From: Paralichthys olivaceus
Lineage: Eukaryota; Chordata; Actinopteri; Pleuronectiformes; Paralichthyidae
Length of the DNA stretch: 64,000 nucleotides
Direction of reading: 5' to 3'
Assembly: GCF_024713975.1 (NCBI RefSeq)
Contig: NC_091116.1
Span: forward strand, 10,446,986-10,510,985
Shown here piece by piece: positions 1 through 13,524 of this stretch. The notes beneath the pieces were generated by a model. That model made no database searches, was not told the DNA's origin, and saw only the letters and a program-made list of their open reading frames with translations. The first letter of the stretch is position 1. Each line of letters opens with the position of its first letter. The position numbers were made by a program, and so were the translations under genes.

Positions 1-111
1 CTTCAAACTGTAAATATCTATTTTTCATATTGTACAATCATTTTCCTGTTTTATGCTCAAACACACCGCAGCAAATTCCATGATTGTGCATCCACCCCTG
101 CCCACCCTCTG

Positions 112-113
<2 letters not shown>

Positions 114-195
<82 letters not shown>
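114..195. repeat. (TG)n microsatellite upstream of rap2a
   Basis: About 80 bp of nearly pure TG/CA dinucleotide, roughly 400 bp upstream of the rap2a start. It creates long false reading frames of alternating Cys-Val or His-Thr on both strands. Confidence 0.97.
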
Positions 196-196
<1 letters not shown>

Positions 197-199
197 GCA

Positions 200-599
200 C
201 TGATCACCTCCCATACCGTCCAGGAAATAGACGGATCCGGGGGATGCAGCAGTTCCAGAGGCGTGGATTCCCACTGTTGTCTCCTCCAGGACGAAGCCGG
301 CTCTTGCAGCAGAGAAATGCGGCGCTAGCCCGCTGTCCGGCCGGCACAGCAAAAGATGCGCCGTCCGGTGGTTTCTAATAATAGCCGATCTTATTTGTAC
401 CACGCCTTATTGCATTATGGATGCCTGTGGAATGGTGTCCCTTCGAGGTAGCGTGGGAACATCTCAGTGAGTCTGTCTCGGCTCATCACCCACCGGAGGA
501 TCCACCGCGCCTAGCCCGAGTCCAGGCTCCTGTGCGCGGGGATGCGTCTCTTCTAGCCGCCGCTGACGCCTTGGTTCCCCCTGCACATGCCGGAGCGCG
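200..599 (+). promoter_or_regulatory. GC-rich rap2a promoter / 5' UTR region
   Basis: The DNA between the TG repeat and the ATG becomes rich in G+C and CpG, most strongly at 470-600, as expected for the CpG-island promoter and 5' UTR of a housekeeping-type GTPase. No clear TATA box is visible. The transcription start cannot be placed from sequence alone. Confidence 0.5.
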
Positions 600-3500
600 A
601 TGCGGGAGTATAAGGTGGTGGTGCTGGGCAGCGGCGGCGTGGGCAAGTCCGCCCTCACCGTGCAGTTCGTCACCGGGACATTCATCGAGAAGTACGACCC
701 CACCATCGAGGATTTCTACAGAAAGGAGATCGAGGTGGACTCCTCCCCGTCCGTGCTAGAGATCCTGGACACGGCCGGCACCGAGCAGTTCGCCTCCATG
801 AGGGACCTCTACATCAGGAACGGCCAGGGCTTCATCCTGGTCTACAGCCTGGTCAACCAGCAAAGTTTCCAGGACATCAAGCCCATGAGAGACCAGATCA
901 TCCGGGTGAAGAGGTGAGATACTGTCCTCTTTACTGTCTAGTCTAATATAAATACTCTCAAAGACAAAGGGTGATGGGAAATGTTTTAGGCCCCTTAGCT
1001 ACTTCCTGGCTCCCACAAGATGGTTTTGAAAAAGTTACAATCATAATATTTGAATCGAATCCTTACATCACATTATTTTTTATATTTGTATACGATATTT
1101 TAATGTATTTAGAAATGAAACAGTGAAATGAAGCTGTTGAGCCATTTGTAATCTTGCTGTAGTTCCCCCTGGAACCTCCCGAGAGCCCCTAAAAGTGAAC
1201 CCCTACTTGGAAAGCACCAAAAACATGGATGGATGGACGGATGGACAGACAGACAGACAGACAGACAGACAGATAGACAGACAGATGGATGGATGGATAG
1301 AAAAAACCTACTTCTTCTTTTTAACTCGAGTGATCTCAAACCGCCCCCCCCTCTTCCTCTCCTCTTCCCTCTCCTTCGTGAGAATCTGCGACCGGCTCAT
1401 ATGTTCCTCATAAGAGCCCATCTGCGGCTCACCTGTCACACATCAACCCTCTGAACTCCAGCTGGGTTTGATATTCTCGCTCACATGACTAACTCTGGCT
1501 CCGATCAGCGCCGTCCATTACTCAACAAACCCACTGAGCTCATCTCAGGACAGAGACAGGCAGAGTGGAAGAAGAGCTTTTATAGATGTGTGTATATATG
1601 CATGATTATATATCACAGGTTGCAGGAGGAGAGTTTTTTTTATATAATTAGGTCACATGAGCAACAATGGCAGAAGAGTATTAGCTTTAGAAATCACTTG
1701 AGTTGAAGCCTTTGTGTCTGTGATTTATGATACAGTTACAATCCTAGATTTCAGCTTTACTTTGTATTTTAAAGTTGAAAAAATGCCCCTACATCAGGAC
1801 GTCCTGGGCCTGGTCCACTTGGCTCGAGACGTCGCTGCTCATGAATGTCAACGATCAAAATAAAAGCCTCAAATGATTAGAAATACAATACAAAAACATT
1901 CAATTTAAGTATCAGAGAGTCCAGTAGCCCGTTACATTGATCGGTATTCATCTGAGTTTGTTTCTTCATGAGCAGGATTACACAAACACTACCCGACCCT
2001 CTTCCTTGAATATTTGCGGTGTGGGTGGAGCCTGACTTAAGGAAAAACTCGACAAATTTTGGTGGTACAATGGAGGACTTCCTGTTTGACCCCAAACCCA
2101 CTGGACCTGGAGTATTTTCTCACAACAAAGCGACTGAAGTTCATGACGTCTCCTCTGAGAAAATTGAAAGACCAATTCAATTTTAGTACTCGTGGGGAGA
2201 AGGTGTAATCTGATCCGAGTCAGTACTTGTGGATTTCTCCTCCCTCAGTCGCCTCCTTTTCATCAGTCACATGTTTTCTGAACATCACTCAAGGCCGTGA
2301 CACATTTATTTACCTCGCTGCATATTGTCTTACAATAATTTATGATTTGATGTTTAGAGTTTGGTGCAGTGCTTTTCCAGCCGCGTCCTCGGGAGTGAGG
2401 CGAACGCTCCTGTGTGGCTCAGACGTCACAGGCTGAGTGGAAGCAGCAGAGCGTCACGGCCGTCGAGCCGCAGCAGGGACGGATGCATGAGGGAACTCCT
2501 TTGAAATGAATAATATAATGATGGGATAAAACTGCTCTGTCGCCGCCACCCAGAGCAGCTTCCTACACTGCACCAGCCGCCACTGTCCTCAAGTGTGTGT
2601 GTGTAAATAATTCATACTTTTATTTCACACTGCTCTGCGTTGGAAGCAGGGATTGTCTCTCTACATGCAAACCTGTGAATAAATAAATTCTCTTGAACAT
2701 TTCACAGTGACCGAAAAATATATTATCATTTTAAGATTTGTGATTAATTACTGACTACAGAAAACTCACAGGTAATAATTTTTTATAAACGACTTATAAT
2801 TGTTGCTAAGCAAAAAAAAAAAAAAGTAATACAGCTAATAATCCATATATACAATGAACCTGTGCCACGAGTGTAGTGTATGTACGTGTTAAGGATTGCA
2901 AAACAGGCTCATCTGGTCAGTTAAACACACTGACTCAATCCTCTTGATGCCCATTGTTAATAAAAACACCTCCTGGTTGCCATTAGCTGTCTTCAGGAGA
3001 TCGGCCTCCTCCCAAACTTCTTGCTGATCCAGCAGCAGGAACCACAAAGAGATACAACATGTGCCCACTCACAGGAACTTAATGAGAGTTGTGTTGGGTT
3101 GGAAGCCAAGAAGACATCAGGCCTCCATTATAGGGAGCCATATAAACCAGAATGCTTATGCACGGCTCTTTGTGGGGGGGTGGGAAGCATGAGAAAGAAG
3201 TGAGACCCTATATGTTATTGTGCTGTGTGTGGTGCAGGTGGCTCCGAGCCACGGCCTCTTGCTGAGACAGGCTGTTCTTGCCTTGCACGAGTCCACATAT
3301 CACTGTCGACTTGATTTGTGAAAGTGCAGCGAGAAGCAGGAAAGACTATTTGAGGAAGTGGTTTGAATTCATGCACCAATTAGCCGTCTTACTGACAGAT
3401 GACAAGTTTGATGCTCCCACTATCCAGAAATGAAGCGAAAGCGCCACCATCCTCCTCTGTGCAGTAGTGATTGAGGGGCGGACCCTCAGTCGCATGTTCC

Positions 3501-6500
3501 TGCCGATAAACATGCTCGACCCGATCTTGAGTCAGTATCAACTGTCAATCATGATGTTAAACCGCAGACGTGTATTTTGAGTTTTGTCCATGTCCCATCA
3601 ATTACCATGGTGGAGACGGGATGTATGACCTCTACTGCAGCGACTCGTCTTTACAAGGAATCAATCTTCTCTTCTAACCGTCTGCAACAAAGGACTAAGT
3701 GTATTTCCCGATGCTTTTACTGCCTCTGGGTTTGTTGTGTACTATTAGCTGTTAGGTTGAGTGGAAGCCTGATACTTCCATTTCAAAGTGTAAGCATCGG
3801 ATGTTTTGGTCTTGTTGCTTTCTGCTGCCATTATCTTTTTTGTGTTTGTCACCGAAGAGCAATGAATCCTGGGATATGTTGGCCTGAGAAGGATCCGCCC
3901 ATCATACATTCTACTGTGATGAAATGTGTGCTTTTTGTTATATAGGTATATAATTAGTGTATACTTGTGCTAAAATACTACACAAAAAACTCATATTACT
4001 CCACAGACCCCCTTGCTATCAGTGCAGACAACATCTGGGTGTCGCCCAGTGATCTCCTCTCTTGCATGTTAGGAGGAGGAGGAGGAGGAAGCACGTTTCC
4101 ACGCTGCACTGATGCTGTGTCTAATAGCAGGGGGTGACCATCACGCACCGCTGAGTGGGAGCAAGGGTGGTGCGATGAAAACTACGTTTCCCAGGGGCCA
4201 CTTTGGTGTATAGGTACAAAGCAACCTCCCAACCTCAGGCTTTTAGCCTTCGCCATCGGGGGGGAAGGGAGAGAGTTGTTGAAAACATGAGGGTAGAAGA
4301 GCCACCAGCAAAGTGCTCATTGTTGGTGTGTAAAGTGCTGGGACTTAACATATTTACTGCGCTAAGTGTTCTCACCATACGACGCCATTTATCACGACTC
4401 GTAGGCGTTAGCAGATATCTGGAAACACATCTGTGCATTGGTCCAAACCAATCTAAGAGTAATATTACTTTCCCAGGTTGTTTTATAAAACCAAAAACAT
4501 AAATATCTCACAACAAAAAACTAAAATATTAGAAAAGTCAGAAAAAAAGCTTAATTTGTGCTGCAAAAATATTCGTTTTGTTTCCCTTAAAACTTCACAA
4601 ACAGAATTGTGTGTTGACCACCCTCAGGAAAAAATTGCTTTGCTTTGATCTGACAATCTGGGACTTCCCACATTCAGATGATAATCAGCTTTAGATTCCA
4701 GATCCCAGCGGAACATTTAAAGTGCGACAACATCAGTTCGAGAGGTATTTTTGGTTGAACAGGAAGTCGACGGGGGGGTGAACGTGGATGTGTTTTCTAC
4801 ACGGCTGTACATCAGCTCGCACATTGAGGTCATTGTAGCCTGGTCTCAGATCGCATTTTCTCCAATGTTTCCTATGATAAAGGAGATAAGTTAGGAAGCA
4901 TTGAAGCTCCTTTCCTTATTCCCACAGCTCTTATTGTGTCAAACTGACTTTGTGAACGAGCCTAGGTTTGTTTTGATTGTCAGACCCCTAGTGGCTGAAG
5001 TTACATATTATGTCGTTTTTTATTTCTCACTTGTTTCTCACTTGAATTGTTTCCTTTGTTTAACTCCTCAGAACAGCAGGAAAACTAATGAGCCCCCTAT
5101 ACGTCACTATCCAGTGTTTACATCTGAAGTAAAGGAAATATAGAGGCGCTGAGGCTGCACCATTAAAGATGGAAATGAAGCTTGGGGTTTTGTCATAAAA
5201 AAAAAAAAAGACTCTGAAGACCTTCTCCATCTGCTGTGCAGGCCCTCTCTTTGTCTGTTTATCACAGGAATGTTTGTTATGTTGTTTTCTTCCTGTCTTC
5301 TCCGTGCGGCCCTGTACGCCACAGCGCCTCGGAAACATTCGAAAATCTTTGTTCTCCTGCAGTACAACACCCTTTGGGAGTTGACACAGTGTAGGCGCTA
5401 CAGTGTATAGGTTCTGTGATTCCTCTGTCCCGGTCGTGCACAAGCAGACTCGAGCGTGAAGCTGTGTCACACGTTGTAGCAGCTCCAGCTATTAATTAAC
5501 AGCAGATGCAGGGAGAGGAAAGAGGGGGCCGCAGGGCTGCAGGGGCTTCGCGCTGACTGTTCTTTTTGTAATTTGTAAAGTGTGTTTCTCGTTGCTGTGG
5601 GCCTCGTGAAAACAGGTAAGAGAAGTCGCTGTAGCATTTTAGCACAGCAGGTAGCATTAATACGGCTGTCGTGCCCCGAGGATAAGTGGAAAATGTTGCG
5701 TTGTAAACACTGATGCTCTGTGTTAGTGTGTGTGGGAGGGTTTGTGTGTGTTTGCCTTTTACCCAACAGCTGGAATAACACCCTGCAGAGCGGAGACAAA
5801 TGACAGCAACGGGTTGTTGTGTGTTTTAAAGGTCAAATGACGCAAAAGTTATTCAAGATTCCACATAAATTGTGAGGAGGCTGGATGTGGACCTGCGTGT
5901 GGCTTTTCGCTACAGATCTGAGCCTTGGACTTGGCATGTATTTAACGTGTACTTTGACAATTTAGTTTGGTCCCATCCACTAACATGGAGGAGGCAGGAT
6001 TTATGTCTTCACTTTCAGGGGCTGTCATGTCGTCCGTCTTTATACACGATAGATATGCAGCAGGTGGGTCCTGTAGCCGAACACATGGGCTGCATCACTT
6101 TCATTCTCTCGGTATCATTCTATTCTTTTTTGACAACACCTCAGACTCCCCACAGATTTTTTTTAATATCCATATCTCTGTATAATTTCATAAGCCGTCA
6201 TCCACCTGCTGTTTCCTGTTCCATAAATCTAACGCCACTTCTCTCCAGCCACATTTTGCAAACCAAAAAAATCTGCATATTCATGCAGCCGCTTGTTTCA
6301 GCCAACTATCCAAACACGCTCCAAGTGTGCTAGTAATTCCCAGAATGCACGGCTGCCAGCTCTGGTGCAGGACCAGTAACAAGTTGTGTTTATGGTTTTC
6401 TCCTGCTTTGTGTTTGTACAGCATGTGTGGTAAATACAGCACAGGCAGAGCATAAACACCAGTTAAAGACATGGATGCTTTTTACGGAGATGCAAGTATT

Positions 6501-8934
6501 CACCATTTATTTGAAGTAAAAGTACTCCAGTGAAAACATACTCCACTACAAGAAATATCTGGTATTATTATAAACATAAAGCAACGTTAACATTAATATG
6601 TGGGTTCATTTTTCGGTAATTAAATTAGTGTTTAACAGAAGCTCACTTCTTCTTTCCATTTCCAGGTTTCTTTTAATTTTTACTTTCCATGATATTGTGA
6701 TTAGTGCAGCTTTAAAGTTTCAAAATAAAAGCATTAATTATAGAGACTAACATGTGTCCGTGCTCTAGAATCAGCTTCTTTGCATCGGGGTATGGGAACA
6801 GTGTTTGAATGTTGTAGCCTGGTGAGATGAAGCCAATCCTGCTGACTTCATGTTCTGTTGAGAAGTTTAATATAAAGATACATCACGATGGAGTAAAAAT
6901 AAATATATATAAATAAATATAATACTTATATTTTATTATCCTGGTAAAAGAAAAACGTGGCACTGTAACACATCACTGTTTAACCTCTGACTTGACTGAC
7001 GTGTTACTCAATAACACATGATATCAGCCTGTGAATCCCTGTGGGGCAACTTTTCCTCATGCTGCGTGGAGCAGTGTCACTTTCTCCTCATCTATCGGGG
7101 AGGGGGGGGCTCGTATTTTGATGCTCCCACCAACGCCACCCCCCCCGGAGACGCTGGCCCTCCCTGTGTCTTTGTAGTTATATATAGAGTTTCTCCTGTG
7201 AGGCTGTCAGGTTGCATTTGTCTGCGCGGCGCTCTCCTCGTTCACACTTCACACCCTCCACACTCCAGCTTCTCCGAACGCGAGATGCTCGTCCTGCCGA
7301 GGTCAGCTTCTGATGGCCGCGGGGGGGGTGGGATGTCAAGCTGCAGGGAAGCCGATAGCATTTGAGCCTTTGTGAGCTATTTTCTCTTCTCGCCTGTTTG
7401 CCCACCACCACATTTTCAATCATTTGCACTTTTTGAGAAGTTCTCTGGTGAATTTCTCCGGAGGGGGTCAGAGGTCAAGGACTCGCTCAAGGACACTTCA
7501 GCAGGTGCTTCTGTGTCCTTCACGCCGCTCCCTCTAGCTTGGCAGAGATCCTCGCCATGCCTCAGTTCTTCCCCCGGCTCAGTAGAGTGGCAGCAGAGGC
7601 CACCAATTTGTAGATAAGAGCCCATTTCTCAATAGCACCAGCAGATCAATAAGTCAGGCTCGGAAAGCACTTATGAATGACTGATGGTTGGAGGCTATTA
7701 GGAGGGGGAGTGCGTCATTACCTGAAGTGAGAATATCTTCCCTCTGTAAACTGATGTTATTTAATACGAGAAAATATAAAAGTATATCAAAGATAAATAT
7801 TCTCTTCCAGCTAAAACTGTGCAACATAAGTCGGCCTAATCTTGCAAAACAAATCCAAACATTTAAATATCACTGAGGTGCAGCACGTACAGATCTCACA
7901 TTTGAGCAGGTTTTTGGTTCTCACCCGGTAAATATGCGCATCCCAAAACTTCCCTTACAAATCCGTGTACCGTACAAAACACGGAACACCTCACTACTTA
8001 ATCTGTGTTTTGAGTGAAACCGCCCTTCAAGTATCTTTGCTCCTCAAAACTCTGTTTCTACTCATCCACTGACACATTAGCCGAATCTAAATATGAAGAA
8101 GAAAATAGTTGTTTCCGAGGCCGACCTTCACCTCCTCCCTGCACATTAGCTTTATTCAATTATTCAATAACCTGTTCCATTACTCTCCCGCAGCCTGGTT
8201 TCCTCGTATTGATGGCTCATGAGGAAGAGGACTGGGATCGCCTGCCGCACGCTGGGGGGGAGAAAGCTTTCTGATCCGCTAAGATGCAAAGATGGAAAAG
8301 ACGCAAAGTGGAGAGCTAATGATTTTAAACACGAATTGTAAGCTGGTAAATGCACAGCTCGTGTGCTACGTGGAAGTTTAATGTATTCAGGAATAAATAG
8401 AGCATTGAAACGAGCCAGTTTTCTTGCGATGACAGTTTTCTAATCGGACCTCCTGCTGATATTAGACACCCGGGCAGGGATGGAGGCCTCCTGGGAAGCT
8501 GGAGCTGAATGTAGCGGCTCCATTGTGCATTGTTCCGATCGCTTATTGTTTCAGCATCTAACAAATACAGTATGTAGGCCAGTAACACACACACACGCAT
8601 TGTTACTGAGTGTTTCCCTCTTTCAGTATCAGGAAGTTCCTGTCGTTGTCGTTAAATGGGGTCTCCTCTTGACCTGATGTCTTCTGTCATTTCCAGGTAC
8701 CAGCAGGTGCCCGTGGTGCTCGTGGGCAACAAGGTGGACCTGGAGGACGAGCGGGAAGTGTCCCCCAGCGAGGGCCAGGCGCTCGCCGAGGACTGGGGCT
8801 GCCCGTTCATGGAGACGTCGGCCAAGAGCAAGACCATGGTGGACGAGCTGTTCGCCGAGATCGTCAGGCAGATGGACTTCTGCCCCCTGCCGGACCGGAG
8901 GGAGGCGTGCTGCCCCGCCTGCAGTGTGCAGTAG
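600..8934 (+). CDS. rap2a: Rap2a, Ras-family small GTPase (2 exons, 183 aa)
   Basis: Membrane-anchored GTP/GDP switch of the Rap2 group. The family signals to TNIK/MINK/MAP4K4-type kinases and affects adhesion and the cytoskeleton. CDS exons are 600-913 and 8697-8934; the intron starts GTGAGA and ends TTCCAG, and codon 105 is split after its second base. Seen: P-loop GSGGVGKS at residues 10-17; effector region YDPTIEDFY with Phe39, the Rap2 hallmark (Rap1 has Ser39); DTAGTEQF with the Rap-type Thr after the Gly; NKVD at 116-119; and the ETSAK motif. The C-terminus is CCPACSVQ: a CAAX box (CSVQ) for prenylation, with upstream cysteines that can be palmitoylated. The length of 183 aa equals human RAP2A. 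Exon 1 is almost identical to RAP2A; exon 2 differs more, mainly near the C-terminus. The CAAX box (human RAP2A CNIQ, RAP2C CVVQ) suggests rap2a rather than rap2b; a teleost duplicate copy is possible. Confidence 0.96.
914..8696 (+). other. rap2a intron 1 (7.8 kb)
   Basis: Single intron of rap2a. It holds a GGAC/GACA/GATG tetranucleotide tract near 1224-1299 and a short GGA run near 4070-4090. The rest is unique-looking AT-rich DNA with no gene, RNA or large repeat that I recognise. Reading frames here are short and lack splice or codon support. Confidence 0.85.
1224..1299. repeat. GATG/GACA tetranucleotide microsatellite
   Basis: Runs of GATG and GACA units with a few substitutions, inside rap2a intron 1. 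Confidence 0.93.
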
Positions 8935-9815
8935 CGGGGACGGATGGGAGGAGAGCAGCAGTTAGGATGAAGTCTTCGTTAGCTAGACTGAAGATGGAGG
9001 GGGGGGGGGGGTTCAAAAGCAAACATCTGCTCTTGCTTTCACTTATTTTGAAGTTCAGGCCTTTGAGTTGGAAACGTAGGAAATCATGTAGCAGAAATAG
9101 ACTAATTCAATTTCAACTTTTCATTCCTGCTCATAACACAGGGCGGATTTCCCCACTTGACCTCCCACGTCCATCACCGTCCTCCCTGATTTTACAAGGT
9201 TGAATTTTCTGGGTTTCCCAAAAGCAGCACGGTGCCAAAACCATCTTAAGAGCCATTGATAAAGCGGATCGCAGCGCTCAAAGCTTTTTGGGAAACCAGC
9301 CATAGGTCTGAGCAGGTTTTATCGGCAACTGTTTTTTCGTCTGCTTGTGTTTTTCTTTATTGCACTTTGGAGACTTGACGGTGCAAGAACAATCACCGAG
9401 TATCTGAGGGGATGTCACCACTGTGAGGGAGTCGTGCAGCGGGCCCGCCTGATGACGAATGAATGAACAGATGAACGAATGTCTAAAAAAAAGAAAAAGG
9501 AAACAGCACCTTTGGGGGAAAGATCCCAAACGTCGACTTACTCTGGAGGATGTGTGCATGGAGTCGTACTGTCACGCTGACATCGAGTACAATCAATCTC
9601 ACCCAAAGAGACGGCGATCGATCAATCGAGCGATCAGTCGGTCATCGGACGGTTGTCTTTACACTTTACAGACGATACAAATGCCTTGTTTCATTGTGTG
9701 GAGTGAACATCGGTGTCAGTGTGTAGTTCATTTATCTTAAATCACGTCAGAAATGTCTGTGGGTCAATGTCAGAAACACTTATTTTCAACAAAAATAAAC
9801 CTTTATGCACAAATT
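8935..9815 (+). other. rap2a 3' UTR
   Basis: Sequence after the TAG stop up to the first good poly(A) signal, AATAAA at 9794-9799. It contains a G homopolymer around 9000 and a CGATC-rich patch near 9618-9650. The 3' end is inferred from the signal only. Confidence 0.6.
9794..9799 (+). terminator. Poly(A) signal of rap2a
   Basis: Canonical AATAAA 860 bp after the stop codon; it is the first canonical hexamer I see downstream of exon 2. Confidence 0.6.
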
Positions 9816-10149
9816 TGTCGTGTTGGTTTGTTGCAGAGGAGTCGTTGAATGTCTCCGTCTCTCTGGCTGCGCCTCGTCCTCGAGGTGATTTATGATGTTT
9901 TGCTCCTGCGGCTGGGTGCCTCCCAGGCCCCCGGCGTCGTGACGCTCCTGCTGTTGGTGACGACACTTTGCTGCTGATTCTGGTCCCGAAAAATCCAAAC
10001 GAGCATTCGTCAACTTCCACGTGCCGTTCTGCAGCCCATTAGAGTGAGGACACGTGTGAGTCCAGAGCCAAGAGCTTGACTTTGATATTTGATATTTGAT
10101 TACATTATATTATATTGTGTATTATTATGTCATGAGGGAAACTATAATG

Positions 10150-10905
10150 TTTGTGTCTCTATCCAGACTTCAGTTTCCTTTATAAAATTATATTAAATAA
10201 TAAATAAAGTCAACTGCAGTTCATTTTCACAGAATTATTATAAGATGTAAATAATAATGAAAACAATTATTATGTTTATAATTAGCAAACACCATTATTA
10301 TATTATATTATATTATATTACTTTATGTCTGTCTTGAGAGAAAAAATGATGTTAATATAATTAGTGCAGTTACATTTTCTCAAACGTAATTTAAATCAGT
10401 ACCAACAGCGACGCCTGCTGTCCTAAATCACAGCTGCAGTTCATTTTCCAAGTATTATTTCGAAGTATAAGAAAGGTAATTATTACATTATATTATATGA
10501 ATGCGATATTACGAATATTATTACTAATATTATGTAGTCGTAAGAAAGCTGTATTAATACAGATAATGTATTTGATTCAGAGTACAATCATTACTGCAGT
10601 TTCCTTCATATGAACCTAATAGAAAAAATACAAACAGCGACACCTGCTGTCATAAATCACAGCTGCAGTTCATATTCAAAGTATTATTTCGAAGTATTAT
10701 AATGTATAAGAAAGGTAATTATTAAATTATATTATATAAATATCATATTCATATTATATCAATAATATTACGTAGTCGTAAGAAAGCTGTATTAATACAG
10801 ATAATGTATTTTAATGAGTACAATCATTACTGCAGTTTCCTTTATGAACCTAATGAAAAAGTACAAACAGCGACGCCTGCTGTCATAAACTACAACTGCA
10901 GTCTA
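10150..10905. repeat. ~230-bp AT-rich tandem repeat upstream of mrpl39
   Basis: Three recognisable copies are keyed by the block AACAGCGACGCCTGCTGTC at 10404, 10633 and 10866 (spacing 229 and 233 bp). The shared interior includes CTGCAGTT, TTATTTCGAAGTAT, a GTCGTAAGAAAGCTG block and TTAATACAGATAATG. A weaker partial copy lies near 10150-10250. The array ends about 190 bp before the mrpl39 ATG. Confidence 0.88.
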
Positions 10906-11091
10906 TTTCCTCCGTCAGTCGGAACCTTTCGAAACCTCAGAGCTTAGTTCCTCCCCGGACCTAAACACAGGACGCACACAGAGCAGGCATGGCGTCCTTC
11001 AGTCTCTGACTGTCTTTCATCTGTCTGCTGCAGCTTCTCTTTCCGCTTCGGCTCGTTTGTTTTACACGAAGCCGAAGAAATATTTGACAAC
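10906..11091 (+). promoter_or_regulatory. mrpl39 promoter / 5' UTR region
   Basis: Short stretch of mixed composition between the tandem repeat and the mrpl39 ATG. It includes a TTTCCGCTTCGGC segment that resembles the ETS/GABP-type sites (CCGGAAG-like, reverse strand) common in nuclear genes for mitochondrial proteins. No TATA box is seen. Placement is by position only. Confidence 0.4.
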
Positions 11092-11519
11092 ATGGCGACG
11101 AGGACCGTGAGACAACTGCTTCTTCACCGTAAGTAGCCGCTGGTTTAACGGTGACAGGGCAGCGTTAGCATGGGAGCTAGCAGGGACGGAGCGTCATGTT
11201 GCACCAGTGTGGATAGAAATACACACAACAGACAGAGAACAGACAGAGAACAGACACACAACAGACATCACACAGACAACAGACACACACACAACAGACA
11301 CACAACAGACCACACGGACAGTACTTGAAGTTGGCTGTGTAAGTAATCAAGATATACTTCTGTTTTAGCTGCTTCCTAATTACTTATATATTATTCTAAC
11401 AAGTATTTTTTATATATTTTCACCCTTGATACTCTCTAAATTAAATATTGTTCAACTGTTTGGAAAATTTTTAAATGTCCAACTTCCGCTTGACTACCTG
11501 CACATTTACCTGCAGGACC

Positions 11520-11553
<34 letters not shown>

Positions 11554-12056
11554 TAACCAATTAACCAATTAACCAAGAACAGAAAAGCTATGACAAGAAA
11601 TAAAAGCCTTCGTTGTATTTTCTTTAACATACTGATAATAAATACTTTGTATGTACTTTATATGAAATTCAAAACACTGACGCAATAACACACTGTCTGT
11701 AATCCACACTGACATCCAGGCTGAGTTGCATTAACTTTTGTCTTCGGTCAGTTTATAAAGCTGTGAGTGCACTTTGTCTTTTCCCGGCTTTGTGTGATGT
11801 TTTTGTTTGTTGGTGGTAAAAAGACACATTCAGAGGAAGTTAGAGGAATGATACCAATCCACTAATATGGGTCTAAATCCTGAAACATTTGCGCCTACCC
11901 CTCCCTCAATGTAACACCTGCACAGATTCATTACAGATCATAGTCTTGAACCCAGATAACCCTGTTGACATTGACGTGGTGTGATTGGTTATTACATAGA
12001 AAAGTGTCCAATAATATGATTTAATTTAAATGTAAAACTATCTTTAAATCTCAACC

Positions 12057-12111
<55 letters not shown>

Positions 12112-13489
12112 GTTTTCGAAGGCTATGCATCCACAGCAGCAGCCGTGCGTCCACCGGCTGCCGAGCTCCGCAGCCAGCGCAGCGCCGTGTTCTCCAGAGA
12201 GCAGACCCGGCAGCGAGCTCTTTACCCGCGCATCGCGAAGATAGAGGTGTCCATGCGCGGCCCGGGGCTGGAGGGTACGCTGCTCGTCATGAACAGAGGG
12301 ATCTCCACGCCGCTGAGCTGTGCCAGACGTAAGAGATAAACCTTCTCTTCGATCTGTGAACTGCTTCAGCTCTGTATTCATGGATTGCTTGTGTTTTGCT
12401 ACATGTGTAATTCTAAATACTTGTTTTCTCATTTAACTCCTGTTTCCCTCAGACTTGACAGAGCATCATGTGACTAACTCAGCTCTGGCCCTCGTCGATG
12501 GGGAGCCCTGGCCGCTCCACCAGCCCCTCATCCGCTCGTGCTCACTCACCCTGCTCTCATTTAGGGACAGTGACCCAACTCTGGTCAACCAGGTACTTTT
12601 ACACCAAGAAAACCATTTTAGTAAATAGATTCTCTGATTCTTAATTTCTAATAAGTGAGGACAAAGCTGAGCCTGATTTAGATCATTAATTAAGCCGCAG
12701 CTGTTTGTGCTTGTGACATTTGTGGTGTGTCATTCATTTTTCAGACTTTCCTCCCCAAAGTGAAGTCAAGGAACTTCACAGGTTCCAGGGGGAAATAAGA
12801 GAATGTTGGCAAATGTTATTTTATTTATTTCTGTCTGTTTTTAGATTGTTGACCATTTCTAACTTAGAAGCTGTTATTGAAAGTAATAAACTCATCTGAC
12901 TTGAAGTCTTGAGGTGATGAGAGATGAGATACATTTCCATGGAAACTTTTTTAAATGTCCATTTTCTTTAGCATAAATGTCAACAAATATAAATATATCT
13001 AAAAATTCCTAAAGCCTCTTCTTGCTTAATCTGGACCAAAATTCCGTCCCGTTCTTGCCGGCTTCTCTTAATGCATGTGTTCTTCCTCTCGGTTAAATGT
13101 ACATCGCTTCTTACCAAACTCCAGTTAACAGTGTCTATGATCTGTTTTACCTTTTCAATCATCTTAATCTTATCACGTGAAGATCAAATGTCTTCGGTCT
13201 TGTCCTTCCAGGCCTACTGGCGCTCCTGTGCTGCCATGTTGGGTCAGGTGCTGGAGACTGCCTTTAAGGACAACTACACTGTGACGCTGCTCAGCACGCC
13301 GGAGGTGCCAGGTAGAGGAGCTCCTCTTCCTCTTCCTCTCAGTCAAACGCATCAGAGCAGTAGAATTAGTTTTTGGTTGATGTTTTTACCTGATTTGTGT
13401 CGACGTCCTGTGTTTCCCCACAGTCACTTCAGGAGCCTTCTGCTGTGACGTGGCCCTCGACCCTCAACTGGATTCATGGACTCCCTCAG

Positions 13490-13524
<35 letters not shown>

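Noticed and set aside
25-403. Open frames of alternating Cys-Val and His-Thr
   Set aside because: They are produced by the TG microsatellite and have no protein character.
7018-7365. 115-aa frame in rap2a intron
   Set aside because: Depends on G/C homopolymers, with no domain or splice evidence.
12145-12339. Independent small ORF starting inside mrpl39 exon 2
   Set aside because: It is the mrpl39 reading frame read from an internal ATG-like position and is covered by the gene model.
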